This document shows positions 23,396-35,685 of a DNA stretch of 64,000 bases, piece by piece; position 1 is the first letter of the stretch, and every line of letters starts with the position of its first letter. The translations under genes were made by a program, and so were the position numbers. The notes beneath the pieces are model-generated. The model worked only from the letters and a program-made list of their open reading frames with translations, ran no database searches and had not been told where the DNA came from. Source of the stretch: Zygnema circumcarinatum (taxonomy: Eukaryota > Streptophyta > Zygnematophyceae > Zygnematales > Zygnemataceae); contig CM074811.1 of NCBI GenBank assembly GCA_037447605.1, positions 2,549,620 to 2,613,619 of the forward strand, in the 5' to 3' direction.

Positions 23396-26300
23396 TCAAT
23401 CCCTGTGCTCGTGCCCCGGCTGCTTTGCCTTCTGCTTTGAGACTGGTGTGGAATGCTCCGATTGGGTCGCCGTAAGGAAGCGTTGCATTGTGCCCCCAAC
23501 GGCAAAGAGCACAGCCGCTGCTACAGCAATGCTTTTCCACGTCAGCGTATTTGTAAGCAGGGCCCTGCGAATCCCTGCAGCGGCTGCAAGACTGAGAAGG
23601 GCTGCCCACCCTAAAGTCACCTGCCATAGCCAAAGAGGTGAAAAGGATGAGAAGAAGGAGAAGAGGGAGCTGCGAAGGGAGGGAGGAGAGAATGTTGCAA
23701 TAGGGGAGGCAAGCAGGGGGCAGCAAACTGTGTATGGGAGGTCCGGCTATACTACTGCCTGGGATGAGTGAGGACAAGCGAAGGTGGTTGAAAGGTGTTT
23801 TTGGACCAGGCGTGAGTTGCTTTATTGATCGCTAAATCGAAAAAGGTCAATGTGGAAATGGTAAAATGCAAGGGGAGGGAACTGTAGCAGAGACTAAAGG
23901 AGAGTTTTTTTTGTGGAAACCACGCGGAGAGGTGCTACTGGGTTTAGAGATTGGCGTGCAGGAGGGGAAGCTACAGAAAAGATGTACAGTCGCTAAAAAA
24001 CAAATCAATACGAAGCCATGTAAAAAAATACAATGGGGAACTCACTAGACCACAGCAGGGGCTTTTCCCTTGTCTTAATGGCTTTCAAAAATTATTCTCA
24101 ACGTAACCGGTCAAGGGTCAAGGAAAAATAACAAACGCAGCCCCTTGTAAAAAAAAATAAACTAAGCTCCTATCTCCATCGAGGGTTCAGCATCTCGAAC
24201 AAAGTTCGTTTTTTGGCTCCACCAAAAAGGCAATCTTGTAACAGGTAACTCCCAACTTTGAACCCATTGTTGGCTTCCATATAGTGGAGGAGGGCAGAAA
24301 GGAAGCTGCTGCCTACCAAGAGAGAGCTGAGGGCGGGTTTGGTTGGAATGAAGAGGGCCTCCCCAAAAGTATTGCTCTTCTTGTGTGCCTCCAAAAGCTC
24401 GTCCTGCACAACCATAAAGGGCAGGGAACGATCCTTCATGAACTCTACCCAAATGCAGAAGGAAAGGGTCCTTCAAAAAATCCCTACATTCGTCATCCTT
24501 TCAGTTCCTTACTTTCCAGACCTAACACATTATCGCACTTTCCCTGTACAAACGGCTCTCCCTCCCGTTTGAAGTACCATACTATTCGTCTCTGTTTGAA
24601 TTTGTACAAACACCTCACCTTCTTCGCAAACGATTTTTTCAACCAGTCTGCAAGACCTTCATCGTCTTCTGGCAGCACACTCATTGGCACTCTCTCCATG
24701 TAAACGTGAATCTGCACCCCGCCATATGAAGCACAAAACCTAAGGCCAACCGAAGCCACCCACAGGCTGATGCACAATCAGCACCTCATCAAACAACTTA
24801 CCTCAAAACCCGACTGCTCTGCTTCAGCCCTTCACAAAACAGAAGCCGAATTCTGGCGACTTTTGATTACAATGTGTTTGATTTTGTCGTCGTCCCTCCA
24901 AATTCCAACAGCTCAAGTGACATTACGTCTCACGAAAGGATCAACAGTCTGAAAAACTCCCCAGGGTGAGGTACACACCACAGTCTTTTTCCGCTGAACG
25001 AGCCCTAAAAAGGTGGGCTGTGGAACACCTTCAGGCACCATCACTGTCATGTCGTATACGGCGGGGACGAAGGAGCGAAGCCCCCTCACTGTGGCAACAA
25101 AACCCTGTAAAACCCTAACTACCCACTTCAGGAAAGTTTCCACTTTACGGAACACCCTGGCAATGGCAAGCGCTGTGGAACAAAGACATTTGTGCATGGC
25201 GGCCCACAGCCCATGCTGACGAGATTTCTTGGTACGTAAATTACACTACACAAGAAGGATACATATATGTAATTCGCAGAGGAGAAAGAGAGAGAGAGAG
25301 AAAAGGAGAGGGAGAGAGAGAGAGCCGGAGGAGGGGGAGAGAGAGCCGTGCCTTAGTGCGAGGCACAAGCGTGTTCCGGGGCACTGGCAGCCCTGCAGAA
25401 GCTGCGAATTCCTGCGCTGCTTTCAGCTTTGCGGGGGTGAAGCGAGTGCCCTCAGCGAACAGGGCCATCCATAAAGAGGGAGGGAAGTCACGGAGACGTT
25501 TTAAGCCTTGCTGCAAATTTTCCGAACCACCCGTAGAAGTAAGTGGAGAACCCATTTCAGCAGGCACTGGAGTCCCATTACCTCTTTTCGACCTTCTCAG
25601 CAATCCTCAGGGGTCTATCACAGAGAAGAAGAAAAGAAAAGCCGAGAAGCCCACCTCAATCAGGAGACGGTCCTTATTCCAGTTTCGAGAGATGAAAATG
25701 TACTCCGAGAACCACAATGACCACCCCATCACCTGCATGCATGTCTCGAAACCAATGCAGTCAGCCTGCTGGTAGACATCAAAGCCATCTTTAAAGGCTT
25801 GGGAGAAAGGGGGGGGCACTAGTAGCAGATGCAGAGATTTGGGTGCTGACCGGGAGGTATTGGACTGATTTCTTCATCAAGGCTCGAGTGCCGCCAAGAC
25901 AGCCACCACGCTGCTCCCGTCCCATTTTGCATTCCCGCCCACAAAGAAAATTCCGTTTTTCTTAATAAGTTCCAGTCTCCTTAGCTGCATTCCTTTCCTC
26001 TCCCCTTCACTTCCTGTCCATTCCCCTAATCTCCCTTCCCTTTTCCTTCCCATAAGAGTCTGCTGCGCATACCTGAGCTAGAACCCAGCCCACCACCCAG
26101 TCGACGTCACTGCGATGATTGGACAAGAGCAATGCATGCTCCTTCGCTGCAATTCGCATCCACCCCCTCCCCCACGGTATCGATGCTTACATTGAGCTCG
26201 CAGAATGTGCTTATGCTAAGGACAAATGGGGACAAGGACGTGCACAATGTCGACAGCACAAGAAAAGCTGCCCACCTATCATGGCCCAATCCGCTTTGTC

Positions 26301-26838
26301 GGCGAAAACTCGTATCTGCATGTATAGAGCCCACGCCCCCATGTTCCTCAGCTTCTTCCACCCGCCGTCCCATTCTACTACCTCCTTCCCTTTCTGCAGC
26401 GCCTCCTACTTTCCACCCCGCTACCTCCTTCCAGTCCCTGCCTTCTTCCACTACTTTCCATCTTCCACTGCCATCCTCCTCCCACCCCCTCCCTCCCTCC
26501 TACTACCCCTCCCTCCCTCATTCCAGCCCCACCCTCCTCCCACCACTCACTTACCTCAAGGCCACCCCACCACTCCACAAGCCACACTAGTTGCGACCAA
26601 TACGCGTCCATGAGCACCATGTTCACAACCCGATAAGCTCGTCGGGAGAAGGGCAGCACCAGCAGGAACAGAAGCAGCTGCGCCCTTCATAACCAGGCGT
26701 AAGATTTCCCCTGACTCCGCAGAATTCAACTTCACGACTCAACCCTAGAATCCAAGTCCTTACCTGGAAGGAGTTGACGATGAGCCCACTGCAGAGGAAC
26801 AAAACTCCAAGAAAGAGAACACTCGCTGCGGTGAACAT
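23396..26838 (-). CDS. LPAT: 1-acyl-sn-glycerol-3-phosphate acyltransferase, LPAT2/3-like (ER type)
   Basis: Acylates lysophosphatidate to phosphatidate in endoplasmic-reticulum glycerolipid synthesis. Eleven exons: 26838-26764, 26677-26555, 26315-26276, 26146-26073, 25910-25851, 25732-25655, 25510-25352, 25104-24979, 24711-24619, 24403-24317 and 23620-23396; all phases agree and give about 379 residues, the usual length of the plant LPAT2/3 group. The N-terminal hydrophobic segment (residues 1-35) is followed by the catalytic block I NHRSDVD and block III EGTRFTP, then [22 protein letters not shown] and two C-terminal hydrophobic segments. The ATG at 26838 matches the family start. The intron after PRTK begins GC (AAG/GCACGG) rather than GT; the conserved protein across the junction fixes this boundary. 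Every catalytic block and splice is intact, so I expect a working enzyme. Confidence 0.95.
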
Positions 26839-28135
26839 GGCTGCTGCCTTGTGGAAGGAGGCAGGGGGCGGTCTGCGGGAGAAGTGAGGCTCTCGTTAAG
26901 AGAGGAAGAGTGGGAGGGCGAAGCTCCCTGCCGCCATGGCCCTCCTTTGGGGGCGACGTCTGGACTCGGACTTGGAGCTGTCCGATAGGAAGACGCGAGC
27001 TGCCATTTGGGGACACGTGTCGGCCGCTGATGGGCCCGCCCTCACAATTTTTTTTTTAAAAGCGCTGCATGCTAAAACTCAATCCGAAGGGATGCATGGG
27101 GCCATCACATGAATATGGACAACATGGAGATTGCTCAACATGGGACATTGGACAACGTGGGACATTGGGCAACAACAACAATATGGGAAGCCAAGGAGGG
27201 AATGGTCACAAATGGCATATGGACGAAGGAAAACTATGAGTGGAACTTGGCTTCTAGGCCCAACAACAACACAGCCCGCGGAGGCGGCCAACACGAATAG
27301 CGGTTCATGTGCATGCGCAACGTCAATGTCGAGTCAACACAACATCCCCGACAACGCGCCAAGCACCGTCCATGAAGGTAAGGTCAGCTCCGCGGCCCCT
27401 CTGCTTCCATTTTGTAGAGCGAAGGACTTGGAGTTCAGTTCCTTGCAACAAACTGCGTTAAGGTCGCGCGTGGTTTGCGAGAAGTAAAGCGCTCCAATTC
27501 AAGTTTTTGTAGAAGCATATTACAACGGACGAGGCGTGTGTGACGAACATCAGTCGGTCGTTAGCGAGCCACAAAACCTCGCAGAGCTATCCCAAGGCTG
27601 AACTCAAAATAAGCTGCTCTGGCCACCCCAATGGGTCTTGAAGTATTCATAAACCGCCCTTTTTGCCCAGGAATCGTTACTTTCAAATGCTTGCTTGAAG
27701 TCTGCGTCAAAGTGCCTCCCGAATACTGCTTGTGGGTGTTACTGGCACACCACGACCAGCACATGGTGTGGCCAGGTCTCATGTCATAGAGCGTCAGCAA
27801 GTGCAGGCACCCCACATCAATGGGCACTGCTCGTTATTGGCACGGCACAGAAGGACTCACATTTGCACTTGACATCAATCTCACCGCCACGCACTATCTG
27901 CATTTATTTGTGTACACTAACTACCCAAGGGGAGAATTCTACAAAAACTCGTTGTGCCGTGCCTTACATGAAGTGACCGACTGAACAACGAACAGCCCCG
28001 TTGACGAGGTCGCGATTGCCCGGTCAGTGAGCAGCAGGAGCACGGTCACAAGGGGTCGTGCTTCATCTTCTATACACTCAGAGTCTTCCAGACCTGTACA
28101 TTACTCTGCTGAGGGATATTGAGCCTCTCCCATGC
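26839..28135. other. Intergenic; no gene recognised
   Basis: Contains the presumed LPAT promoter on the left and the 3' flank of the telobox gene on the right. Small open frames here show no conserved blocks. An A-run lies at about 28231-28249. Confidence 0.5.
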
Positions 28136-31100
28136 TAAACTTCTCGTTTCTGCTTTTGAATGTTCCTCCATTTGTCCTTCAAATCGATCTACCACAGCAT
28201 AACCATCGGGGAGCGTGGGTTAATAAAATCAAAAAAAAAAAAAAAAAAAGCCGCAAGGGCCTCTCGCAGCTTGACAGCGAATGAGTGTGGAAAATGGTGT
28301 AGGCCTATTTACTTATGATTTTGAGGACTTGACGTCATAGGTCAAAGATGTCTATGGTATAATGTTCAAACAAGAAGAAGAAACTCACCTCGCTCCGACC
28401 GAAAAAGTCATCTGGATGGCTCCTCAAGATTAGCTTCCAATGATGGCCTTGCCTGTTGTATTCAACAGAAGGATTTAACATGAGATTCAAAACACAGCAC
28501 CAACAGCAAAAGACGAACATCTCCACAAGTTGCTAAGAACTCACACAACCCGCTCCTTCCAACATGATATCAGATCCCGCCACACATTCCGATTTTCTGT
28601 GTAATCAATCTCTGACCTGTCATAAGAAGGATGCATGCACTGTCAACCAGACAACAGGTCCATGTTTGAAAGAACCCCATCCGAATCGACATCTACAACT
28701 ACATCTTGATGGCTACAGATCTCAGATTCATTTTGCCTTCCTTGCGTGACTGACAGAAAGGTATGAGTCTCCAGGCCAAACAAAACGTATTTTTTTTTTT
28801 GAGGGAAACAAAAAATGGAAGGACGTGAACGCCGACATGCTGTGTGATGTGCTCTTGCAGGCACACTTACTCTTTGACAGCTTCCAACAGTCGCCGTGTC
28901 TCGTCAACTGTCCAACCTTTGTTCATGCGGCGACGCTTGCTTACTTTACTTGTGCCCCCTGCTTGCTTCTCAAGGGAGGACACCTTACGGACAGAATGCA
29001 AACCGTCAAGGCTTGGAGGACCCACATCGTCCGGATCACTGATTTCAGCCTCGTTGTCAGAATCCCACTGGAAGCCAACAACAAAATGGATAAAAAAATG
29101 GATCAAAATCCCATTTTACTAACAAAAACACAGGTAAACTACGTTGGGTGTGGTTCACAGAATGGGCAAAACAGCACAACTGCATCGTCTTAAACGTGGA
29201 GTGTGAGGTCAGAGTACCCATGAACAACAGAGCTATAGCATACCTGCAATTGGCGAGCAGATGCGTTCCGAGCCATCAAGTTTTTCCGCAATTGTCTTTC
29301 AGGCACATGACTTGCTGCAGCTGGATGCTCGGTCACATCCGGCTCAGTTTGACGTACACTTTCATTTGCTTGATTCGAATTATTCCTCCTATCAATGCCA
29401 GCCCTATCAGGGACGCCCGTATCGACAGATTCAGTCCTCTGATGCAGGGGATGATGTGTAGACAATCCAGCTTCTAATGGCACACTTGGTCCCAGCATCT
29501 CATTCGCTTCAGCATTAAGAGGGGAGCTTGGTGGTTGGGCCCTGGACTGATCTTCCTTTGCAGGTGCCTGAGACTCTGTTTCACGATAGCTTCTACCAGC
29601 CTGCTTCGCAATAGCCAGAGCTTCAGGAAGGGGGTCAACACCAAGCTTCTTCAGCTGCAAAGAACTGTCTCGAAGATTAATCACCACAGCTGGCATCTCA
29701 TCAAGGCCGGTCCCTTCTCTCCCGTCAATATCAGCTGTGTGTTGGCTTCTTGTCATACGCGATGGCAATTTTCGTCTCTTGCCAGGCCGACAAACTGGAT
29801 GGCCTCCATCACTTTCACCATCTCTGAGCACTTTGTTGGACTTTGCGTGGTCTGATAAATCAGCCTCAGGTGGGCGTGCTGTACCTCGCAGATTCACAGG
29901 AACAACACAATCTGAGACCAACTACAGACCATTTTTTGGACACAGACAAAACTTAGAATCAGGACATGCTCAAACCAAAATTTCAGGATGCTGTCCCTCT
30001 ATGACTTATGAACGGCACCTTCGAGGGCAACGTTGGTACACCTATAATTCAAGATGGATCATGTAATTGTCCTATCGTCAAACCTGTCATTCGCTAGCTG
30101 GTCTAACGACTCTACGAAGGGTATGGCTCACCTGTCGATGGACGAATTGGAACGCCCTCGTTGGCCAGGTCTTCAGGTTCGCCGCTGATCGGAATTGACG
30201 TGTGAGCTTTGGAAGGAGATTGCTCGCTGGCCTGACCTGCAGCCCATGTTTCCTGGAACCTGGAGTCCTCCAAGACTTCTCGAAATGTAGGAAACGCAAA
30301 CCCAATCTCAGCACGGGTAGCTTGGCCTACCGGTAATACCAGACGGGCCTGCTTTTCTGCTTTCGGGGACGTGCAAACCTCGGGTGCCCCAACCTTTACT
30401 GTCTTGGCCAGCAAGTGCTCATCTGCTTTCGAGTTCAATCCCGCGGAGCATCGCACTAGTCCTGGCTCATCCCACTCATCTTTGTTGGAGAGATCAATTC
30501 CAGCAGCTTCACCAGAGCCTTTAGCATTCAGGATCTTCCCATCATCCCATCTATGTTTCACCAAAAAGGCCTCAACATTCTTGTAATAACCCTTGCTGAG
30601 ATCATACGAGACACGTTTCAAAAACGAGGGTCTGAGGCACCCCCACTCCCAAGCCACATACGCCTCCAACAACTTTTCAGTGCTTTCAAGGGGATATTTC
30701 TGGATGACTGCACGACGCTTCCCAAACTTCTTTCGAACTGCCAGAAAATCGTTCTGAGTCTTCTGAACTGCTTCTGATTCAGGACCAAGATATGAAGGCA
30801 GCTTCTCCCAATACAAAGCAACCTTCTCGATGAAAGAGCGCCGGTCGCCTGAGCGAAGGTGCGTCAGAGTTATCTCTCTCAACGTAGCCAAAAGCAGTTC
30901 ATTCCAAGCTGGCTTCCCCTGCAGATTCCCTGGCGGCAACTTATCTGCCAGAAATACATAGAAAGGGGAAACTTTCGCTGACATACTGAGCTTACGCAAC
31001 CCTAGCAGCATGTCCACGGTAAGCAGGTCCACACCACGACGCAGTTTTTCCTGCTCCAGGTTCCGCAGGTACTGCATTTTAAGGAGGACGGGGCAATCTG

Positions 31101-31242
31101 GTGGAGGAAACTCTTCGTACATCCGAATGATCAGCGACATGTTCGGATGATGCAGCAACAGGTGCTCCCATAGCAGAAAGCGCGCGTCAGCTGCCGTATC
31201 CCTTGAAAAACCTGCTGCTTCTCTTGAATCTATGTCCGCCAT
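28136..31242 (-). CDS. Telobox MYB protein, TRF-like (predicted telomere-repeat binding)
   Basis: Predicted nuclear protein with a C-terminal single MYB repeat of the telobox type. Exons: 31242-30132, 29911-29244, 29067-28871, 28452-28389 and 28188-28136. The MYB repeat is spread over the last three: KGWTVDETRRLLEAVKE, then WKLILRSHPDDFFGRSE, then IDLKDKWRNIQKQKREV and TAG. The [VI]DLKDKWRN box is the third-helix signature of plant proteins that bind double-stranded TTTAGGG repeats. The large first exon encodes a helical N-terminal region (about 370 residues) rich in Leu, containing FLLWEHLLLHHP and EEFPPPDCPVLLKMQYL; I do not recognise it as a known domain. The second exon is low-complexity and acidic/basic with a probable nuclear signal (GKRRKLPSR). 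The start MADIDSRE at 31242 is chosen because it begins the conserved-looking frame; upstream frame continues only through telomere-like repeats. Confidence 0.8.
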
Positions 31243-31310
31243 AACGGAATTAGGGTAAGCTCTCAAGTTCCACAATAGAGCGTTTCTTGTACAGACGGCG
31301 TAGACATATA

Positions 31311-31451
31311 ACCCCAACCCTCATCCCCACCCTCACCCCCGCCCTCGCCCTCACCGGGCACACCCTCACCCTAACCCTAATCCTTCGCTCGCTCTAACCC
31401 TAACCCTAATTCTAGCCCTAACCCTAATTCTAGCCCTAAGCCTAACCCTAA
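31311..31451. repeat. Degenerate interstitial telomere repeats (CCCTAA-type)
   Basis: About 140 bp of CCCTAACCCTAA, CCCTAATTCTAGCCC and CCCTCACCC variants starts 69 bp upstream of the telobox gene ATG at 31242. It includes several perfect CCCTAACCCTAA doublets near 31370-31450. Confidence 0.9.
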
Positions 31452-32447
31452 CTGCAACTCAATTCTACGATTGTAGAAATAAAGAGGTGACAAGTTCGAG
31501 TCCCAGAACATAGAAAACTGTCAATCAGAACGAAAATACCGTACGATAAAGTACAGATGGTACGGTTACCCTACGACCAATTAGGTTGAGAAATCGAACA
31601 TTTTTTATTTAATTGTTCAATATTTATTGAAAAAACAAAAAAGGTTTCTGTTGATCGTCTGAACATTCGGATCGGATGTTTTGGAACTTGAGAATTTGAA
31701 CAAAATGAAAAAAAGTTCAAAGTTTCAATATTTTCTCTTAAGTGCGATTCCAAATTTTGTCACGTAAGATTCAAGCATGTTGAGGGGTGTCCTTAACTTC
31801 GGCCCAATTTTCGCCGTACGACTTTTTCCGCAGATCAATGGTTACCGTACGGTACAAATGGATTCCACCACCGTACGGCAATAGAAAACAGAAACGGGTC
31901 CAGCGCTTTGCGATGTGCCAAAATCTCATTGTTGATCTGTGGATGCAAAGTAAGCCTTAATTGAACGCAACTGGGAGTTAATTGCTCAATGTCTAACTGG
32001 ATTCGCCGTAGATTCGCATCGAACAAAAAAAAAAACAGAAACTGTTTTTTCTTGATATAATTTTCCTTTTTCTTTTGAACTGCGGTTTTGTTTTTGAGAA
32101 GCCAAAAGTTTTAATTTCTTATGTGTTCAACCTGATTGGTAGTAGGGTACAGTGTGAATTTTTCGCTCATTGACAGTTTGACGCCTCTCCATGCTATCTA
32201 CACGCTAGAAGGTTACAGTTATACTGGCCACGTTCAACTGCGAACAGGGACAAGGAACACCCTTTCTCGCATTGCCGAGTTCGTGCTTTCCCAGTCACTT
32301 TGTCAAAAAGCAAGAAAGGACTGGGGGGAGGGCTGGTTGGAGGATGGCGCTCTGAAGGGAAGGGGGAAGGGAGGGCGGCCATGGACAGGGCTTAGGGTAA
32401 GCGTGGAAGAGGCTGGGAAGAGCGAGAGGTGCATGTTGATTTGAGGG
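31452..32447. other. Intergenic, A/T-rich; promoter of the small ORF pair on the right
   Basis: No supported gene. CCGTACGG-type words occur near 31815-31875. A GGCTTAGGGTAAGCG telo-box-like motif lies near 32388-32403, about 50 bp before the ATG at 32448; telo-boxes are common just downstream of start sites in plant housekeeping genes. Confidence 0.4.
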
Positions 32448-32630
32448 ATGGATCCTATTTCTATCACTGTCGCTGCGGTGGGAGGCGCCATTGCTGTAGG
32501 GTGGTGTGCGATTGAGATTGCTTGCAAGCCGTGTTTGCAGGTTGTGCGGAACGCTATGGGAAAGGAAGATGATGCTACAACTCCCTTGGCCGGTCGTCCT
32601 GAAGCAGGGTCAGATTATGCTGTAGTTTAA
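32448..32630 (+). CDS. OEP7/OEP6-like small plastid outer-envelope protein
   Basis: Sixty-residue protein with one hydrophobic segment (about residues 5-28) reading AVGWCAIEIACKP, followed by a charged tail with KEDDAT. The signature GW-x-AIEIA-x-KP is what I know from chloroplast outer-envelope protein OEP7, a signal-anchored protein with one helix and a cytosolic tail. Single exon, ATG at 32448 and TAA after residue 60. A second tiny frame starts 54 bp downstream on the same strand. Length and hydrophobic profile fit the family; exact function of OEP7 is unclear even in model plants. Confidence 0.7.
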   Translation: MDPISITVAAVGGAIAVGWCAIEIACKPCLQVVRNAMGKEDDATTPLAGRPEAGSDYAVV

Positions 32631-32684
32631 CACGGGAGGAGCGCTGGAAAGATTTCGGTTTTGTTGTCAGATTGCTCGGAGGCT

Positions 32685-32834
32685 ATGGGAGGTTCAGGGA
32701 GGCGCGGGAAGAGTGGCTTGAAGGACGTAGTAGTTGTTGCTCTGGGAGTTGCACTTATTTGGTGGACGGTTCATATTTTGGGTACTTCGTTCGTCAAGGA
32801 GCAGCCGAAGTTTGACGATGAAGATGACGATTGA
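32685..32834 (+). CDS. 49-residue single-helix membrane protein with an acidic tail
   Basis: Frame from ATG 32685 to TGA 32834. The product has a basic start (MGGSGRRGKSGLK), one hydrophobic segment DVVVVALGVALIWWTVHILG (about residues 14-33) and an ending in FDDEDDD. I do not recognise a family. Its charge layout (basic, helix, acidic tail) resembles that of small tail- or signal-anchored organelle proteins. An AATAAA lies at 32931-32936, and none was seen between the two small frames, so both may sit on one transcript. It could also be non-coding 3' UTR of the OEP7-like gene, but the clean hydrophobic segment and the acidic terminus argue for a real protein. Confidence 0.55.
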   Translation: MGGSGRRGKSGLKDVVVVALGVALIWWTVHILGTSFVKEQPKFDDEDDD

Positions 32835-33932
32835 TTTGGTGGAAAGTTGACTACAGCGGTGTTTCTTGCTTTTTCCTCCTGAAGTACATATTTTTTCTCT
32901 CGTGTGCTTGTCGTTGATTCTGAAACGCCGAATAAACTGAGATCAAGAATCGAAGGGAAAGAGATTTGCTAAATGCAGTGGTTCGCACGGACTTTAGTTA
33001 GGAGGAGAGTTGCTGACTGTTCTGCTATGCAATCTTACGGTGTAAAATATCTGTAAATTCGATGCTAGGGCTATCAGCGCCCCTAAAGTTATAGAATGCG
33101 CTCAGCTTCATTTTGGTCTGTTCTCTGCCAGTGAGTCGCTTACACCTTTGAAGCGAGATACTTGCTTGGCCCAGCTGAATGCAGCAACAGGTTTATCTTC
33201 AGGAATTGAAGGCAGCAATATTGTCCCATGTCAATCCTTTTTGTCGGTGTGTTTTTAGTGACATTGTGAGGCTCGTCTAAACCTGTACGCTCTACCTTTC
33301 AATGTCCAATCCACCGTGATGTCTTGAAATTTTTGACTAAGAAAGTCAGTGAGACAAATAGTGTTGAGCTACCAAGAAGTGCAAATTTACTTACATTCTC
33401 TGCACCCAGTATCACAACGCCTTCATTAGCAGATGATAATTGTTTGAGAAGGCGGGGCTGACGATTTCGCTTTATTTACATCATCTCACAAAGCTTATTT
33501 TACATTTGTCAAGTGGTGAACAATAAGGATGAGCTCTATTCCTTTTCCCATCTATCTCGACTAGCCAGATGGAAGCTTCTACAGACCTATGACCTGAAAC
33601 AAGATGTCGGGCAACGGATAATGTGCTTATAGTGCATGGAATGTCCTATTTTTTCACCAGTCGTGTACTATCTCCGTGCTCATGCACCAGCGCAAGACTG
33701 GAACAACACGCTGGTGGCTCTGTCATTACATGAAAATGACGCGGTTTCTGACGTCGAACTTGTTCTAGTCTCAGTGGCATGCATACGCGCTATTCTAAGC
33801 TGTATGCGGAAACGGGTGTATACATATGAACAGGCCCTCCATTCATTGAACTGCACTGAGTTTAGCTAGGCTGAACTTGGATTGAGTACTCTGCAAGTAA
33901 AAGGTCAGGGAAATGCTATTTCGTTTGTCGGT
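32835..33932. other. Intergenic; no gene recognised
   Basis: AATAAA at 32931 is the likely 3' processing signal of the small ORF pair. An open frame at 33636-33869 (+) has no recognisable features. The right edge is the 3' flank of the fibrillin gene. Confidence 0.4.
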
Positions 33933-35685
33933 TTAGCCCACTCTTACGGCTGCGATGTTGGATTGAAGCGGAGTAAATTGGAAGACAACAAAGTTCGAAT
34001 CAAGGTAAAGGACAGGGAATACAGAAAACTGTGGCAAGAAGAGGGCTTGGCCAATGCTGTTGACGACATTGGTAAGGCCAGAACCCTGCGTGTATGGAAA
34101 CACAGTATTGGCATAAGGGGGGGGCGGCAGGGATGCACGCACGCACGCATAAACAAATAATCAACTCCTACCCGGCAATCATTTGTAGATTGATCAGACC
34201 CCTTAATTTGCACATGGATTCCCATCTGCCAATGCTTAACGCGTAATGAAACAGAGTTTACTTGCTGAGAGCGCACATACAAGCAAGATGGGAAAAGCAA
34301 AACAAGGTGGCCAGAATTCTTGTCAATTTGAATTTCCTTACCTTGCCTGCGGGATCACTTCGCAGATCGACACCAGTGTCCCACCAAAAGGAGGAAAAGA
34401 GCACCTTCACTTTGTCATCTCCTTCTGCCATAAAATCTCCTGATGCACTCAGCCAGCCCTCGCCGATGAGTGGAGCTGTGTACCGGACATTACTCAAAAT
34501 CTTGGTGCCCTTCAGCGTGTAGCGTATGGGATCAAATTTCACTCCTAAAGGTCCAGATAATCTGCAATTCTCAACACACCGGCCACAACATAAGCTTTCT
34601 GTTTCCAGTGAAGCTGCGGCCAACAGAACTAGATCCTCCCACGGGACTCTGCCTACTCAGACATTGGCAGTGAATGCTGCAAGCAAATAGGCTCAACGCC
34701 AAAAGAAGGAGAAGGAATGCGATGTCTGAGTGCACGGATGTGCGATGTTCAAAGAAACTGCTACCGTCATGAAGCACTGTTTTTCAAGCGCTATTGAGAC
34801 TGCCTCTTCCGAAATGGATTCCATTCCTATGTTCAGAGGATTGGGTACGCCGATTCCTTGCCAGTTGCAAGCCATGCGCTTGCTGGCAAAGGAGTAAGGA
34901 GGCTCCATCATTCCAATGGACAAGTAACGGCTGCAAGCATAAGTTCCTCTGAAAGCCATGAAAATCATCTGCATCACCAACCTTATTTCTTCTATGCCGC
35001 ATCTTCACACGGGTACTCCATTTGCATAAGCTCCTCCACCCTCTCACCTGCGGATATGGGGCGCGTAGAAAACCTCCCACGTCCCCTGCCCTAAAGCCAC
35101 GCTCCTTTCAGCTAGTTCCTCAGTTCGGTTAGCGGCAATCAAAGCCGCAACCACTCGCTCCACCTCTGCCGCCGTCGCTTCATCAGCATACAATGTCTCA
35201 GGCCCTCCTTTCTTGCCCGCGCTCTTCAAGACAAGGTCATCGAGAACGGTATCTTTCCAAAGGAGCTCCGCCACACCTTCGTCGACCAAATCCGGAGATG
35301 TCACCTCCGCTAATCCTAAACTGTCGTTGGGCAACCCTGACAGCCATTTTGGTGGAGCCTTTTCCACAGACCTAGCAATTACAGCAGCATGCTCGGCTGC
35401 TTGAATTCCTAGTCCTGAAATATCTAACCCCACCGAGTGCACAGACACCTGCTTCCTTCCGCTACGACATTGCTGCCCTAACCCTAAAGAAGCCCCATTC
35501 CCCTCCGCCCTCTTCCTCCGCGCACTCGCAGCTGCATTGATCCAGCGTCCACACTTGAGTCCGTCCGATTCCTCGTACGACCGTGGACGAATTTCCGTCC
35601 GGAAGGCGCCATTACAGGTACCTCCTGCAGCAGAGCACTGAAGCGTCGCCATGGCGGCGACGGAAAGGAGAGGGCCGTTCTCCAT
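33933..35685 (-). CDS. Plastid-lipid-associated protein (PAP/fibrillin family)
   Basis: Lipocalin-like plastid protein of plastoglobules or thylakoids. Exons: 35685-35048, 34561-34342 and 34085-33933; phases agree, about 336 residues. The first 60-80 residues are Ser/Ala/Arg-rich and look like a chloroplast transit peptide. The fibrillin core follows: GTWEVFYAPHI at the end of exon 1, then RLSGPLGVKFDPIRYTL, NVRYTAPLIGEGWLSASG and FSSFWWDTG in exon 2, and FLPQFSVFPVLYLDSN with FQFTPLQSNIAAVRVG in exon 3. ATG at 35685 is followed in frame by a second Met at residue 12; either could start. The subgroup within the 14 or so plant fibrillins was not assigned. The gene is intact. Confidence 0.9.

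Noticed and set aside
33636-33869. 77-codon + strand frame
   Set aside because: No similarity, hydrophobic profile or splice context that supports it.
34784-35000. Extra exon within the fibrillin gene intron (frame MIFMAFRGTYACS...)
   Set aside because: The exons on either side join directly in phase to give the conserved APHIRRLSGPLG; the frame has no family similarity.
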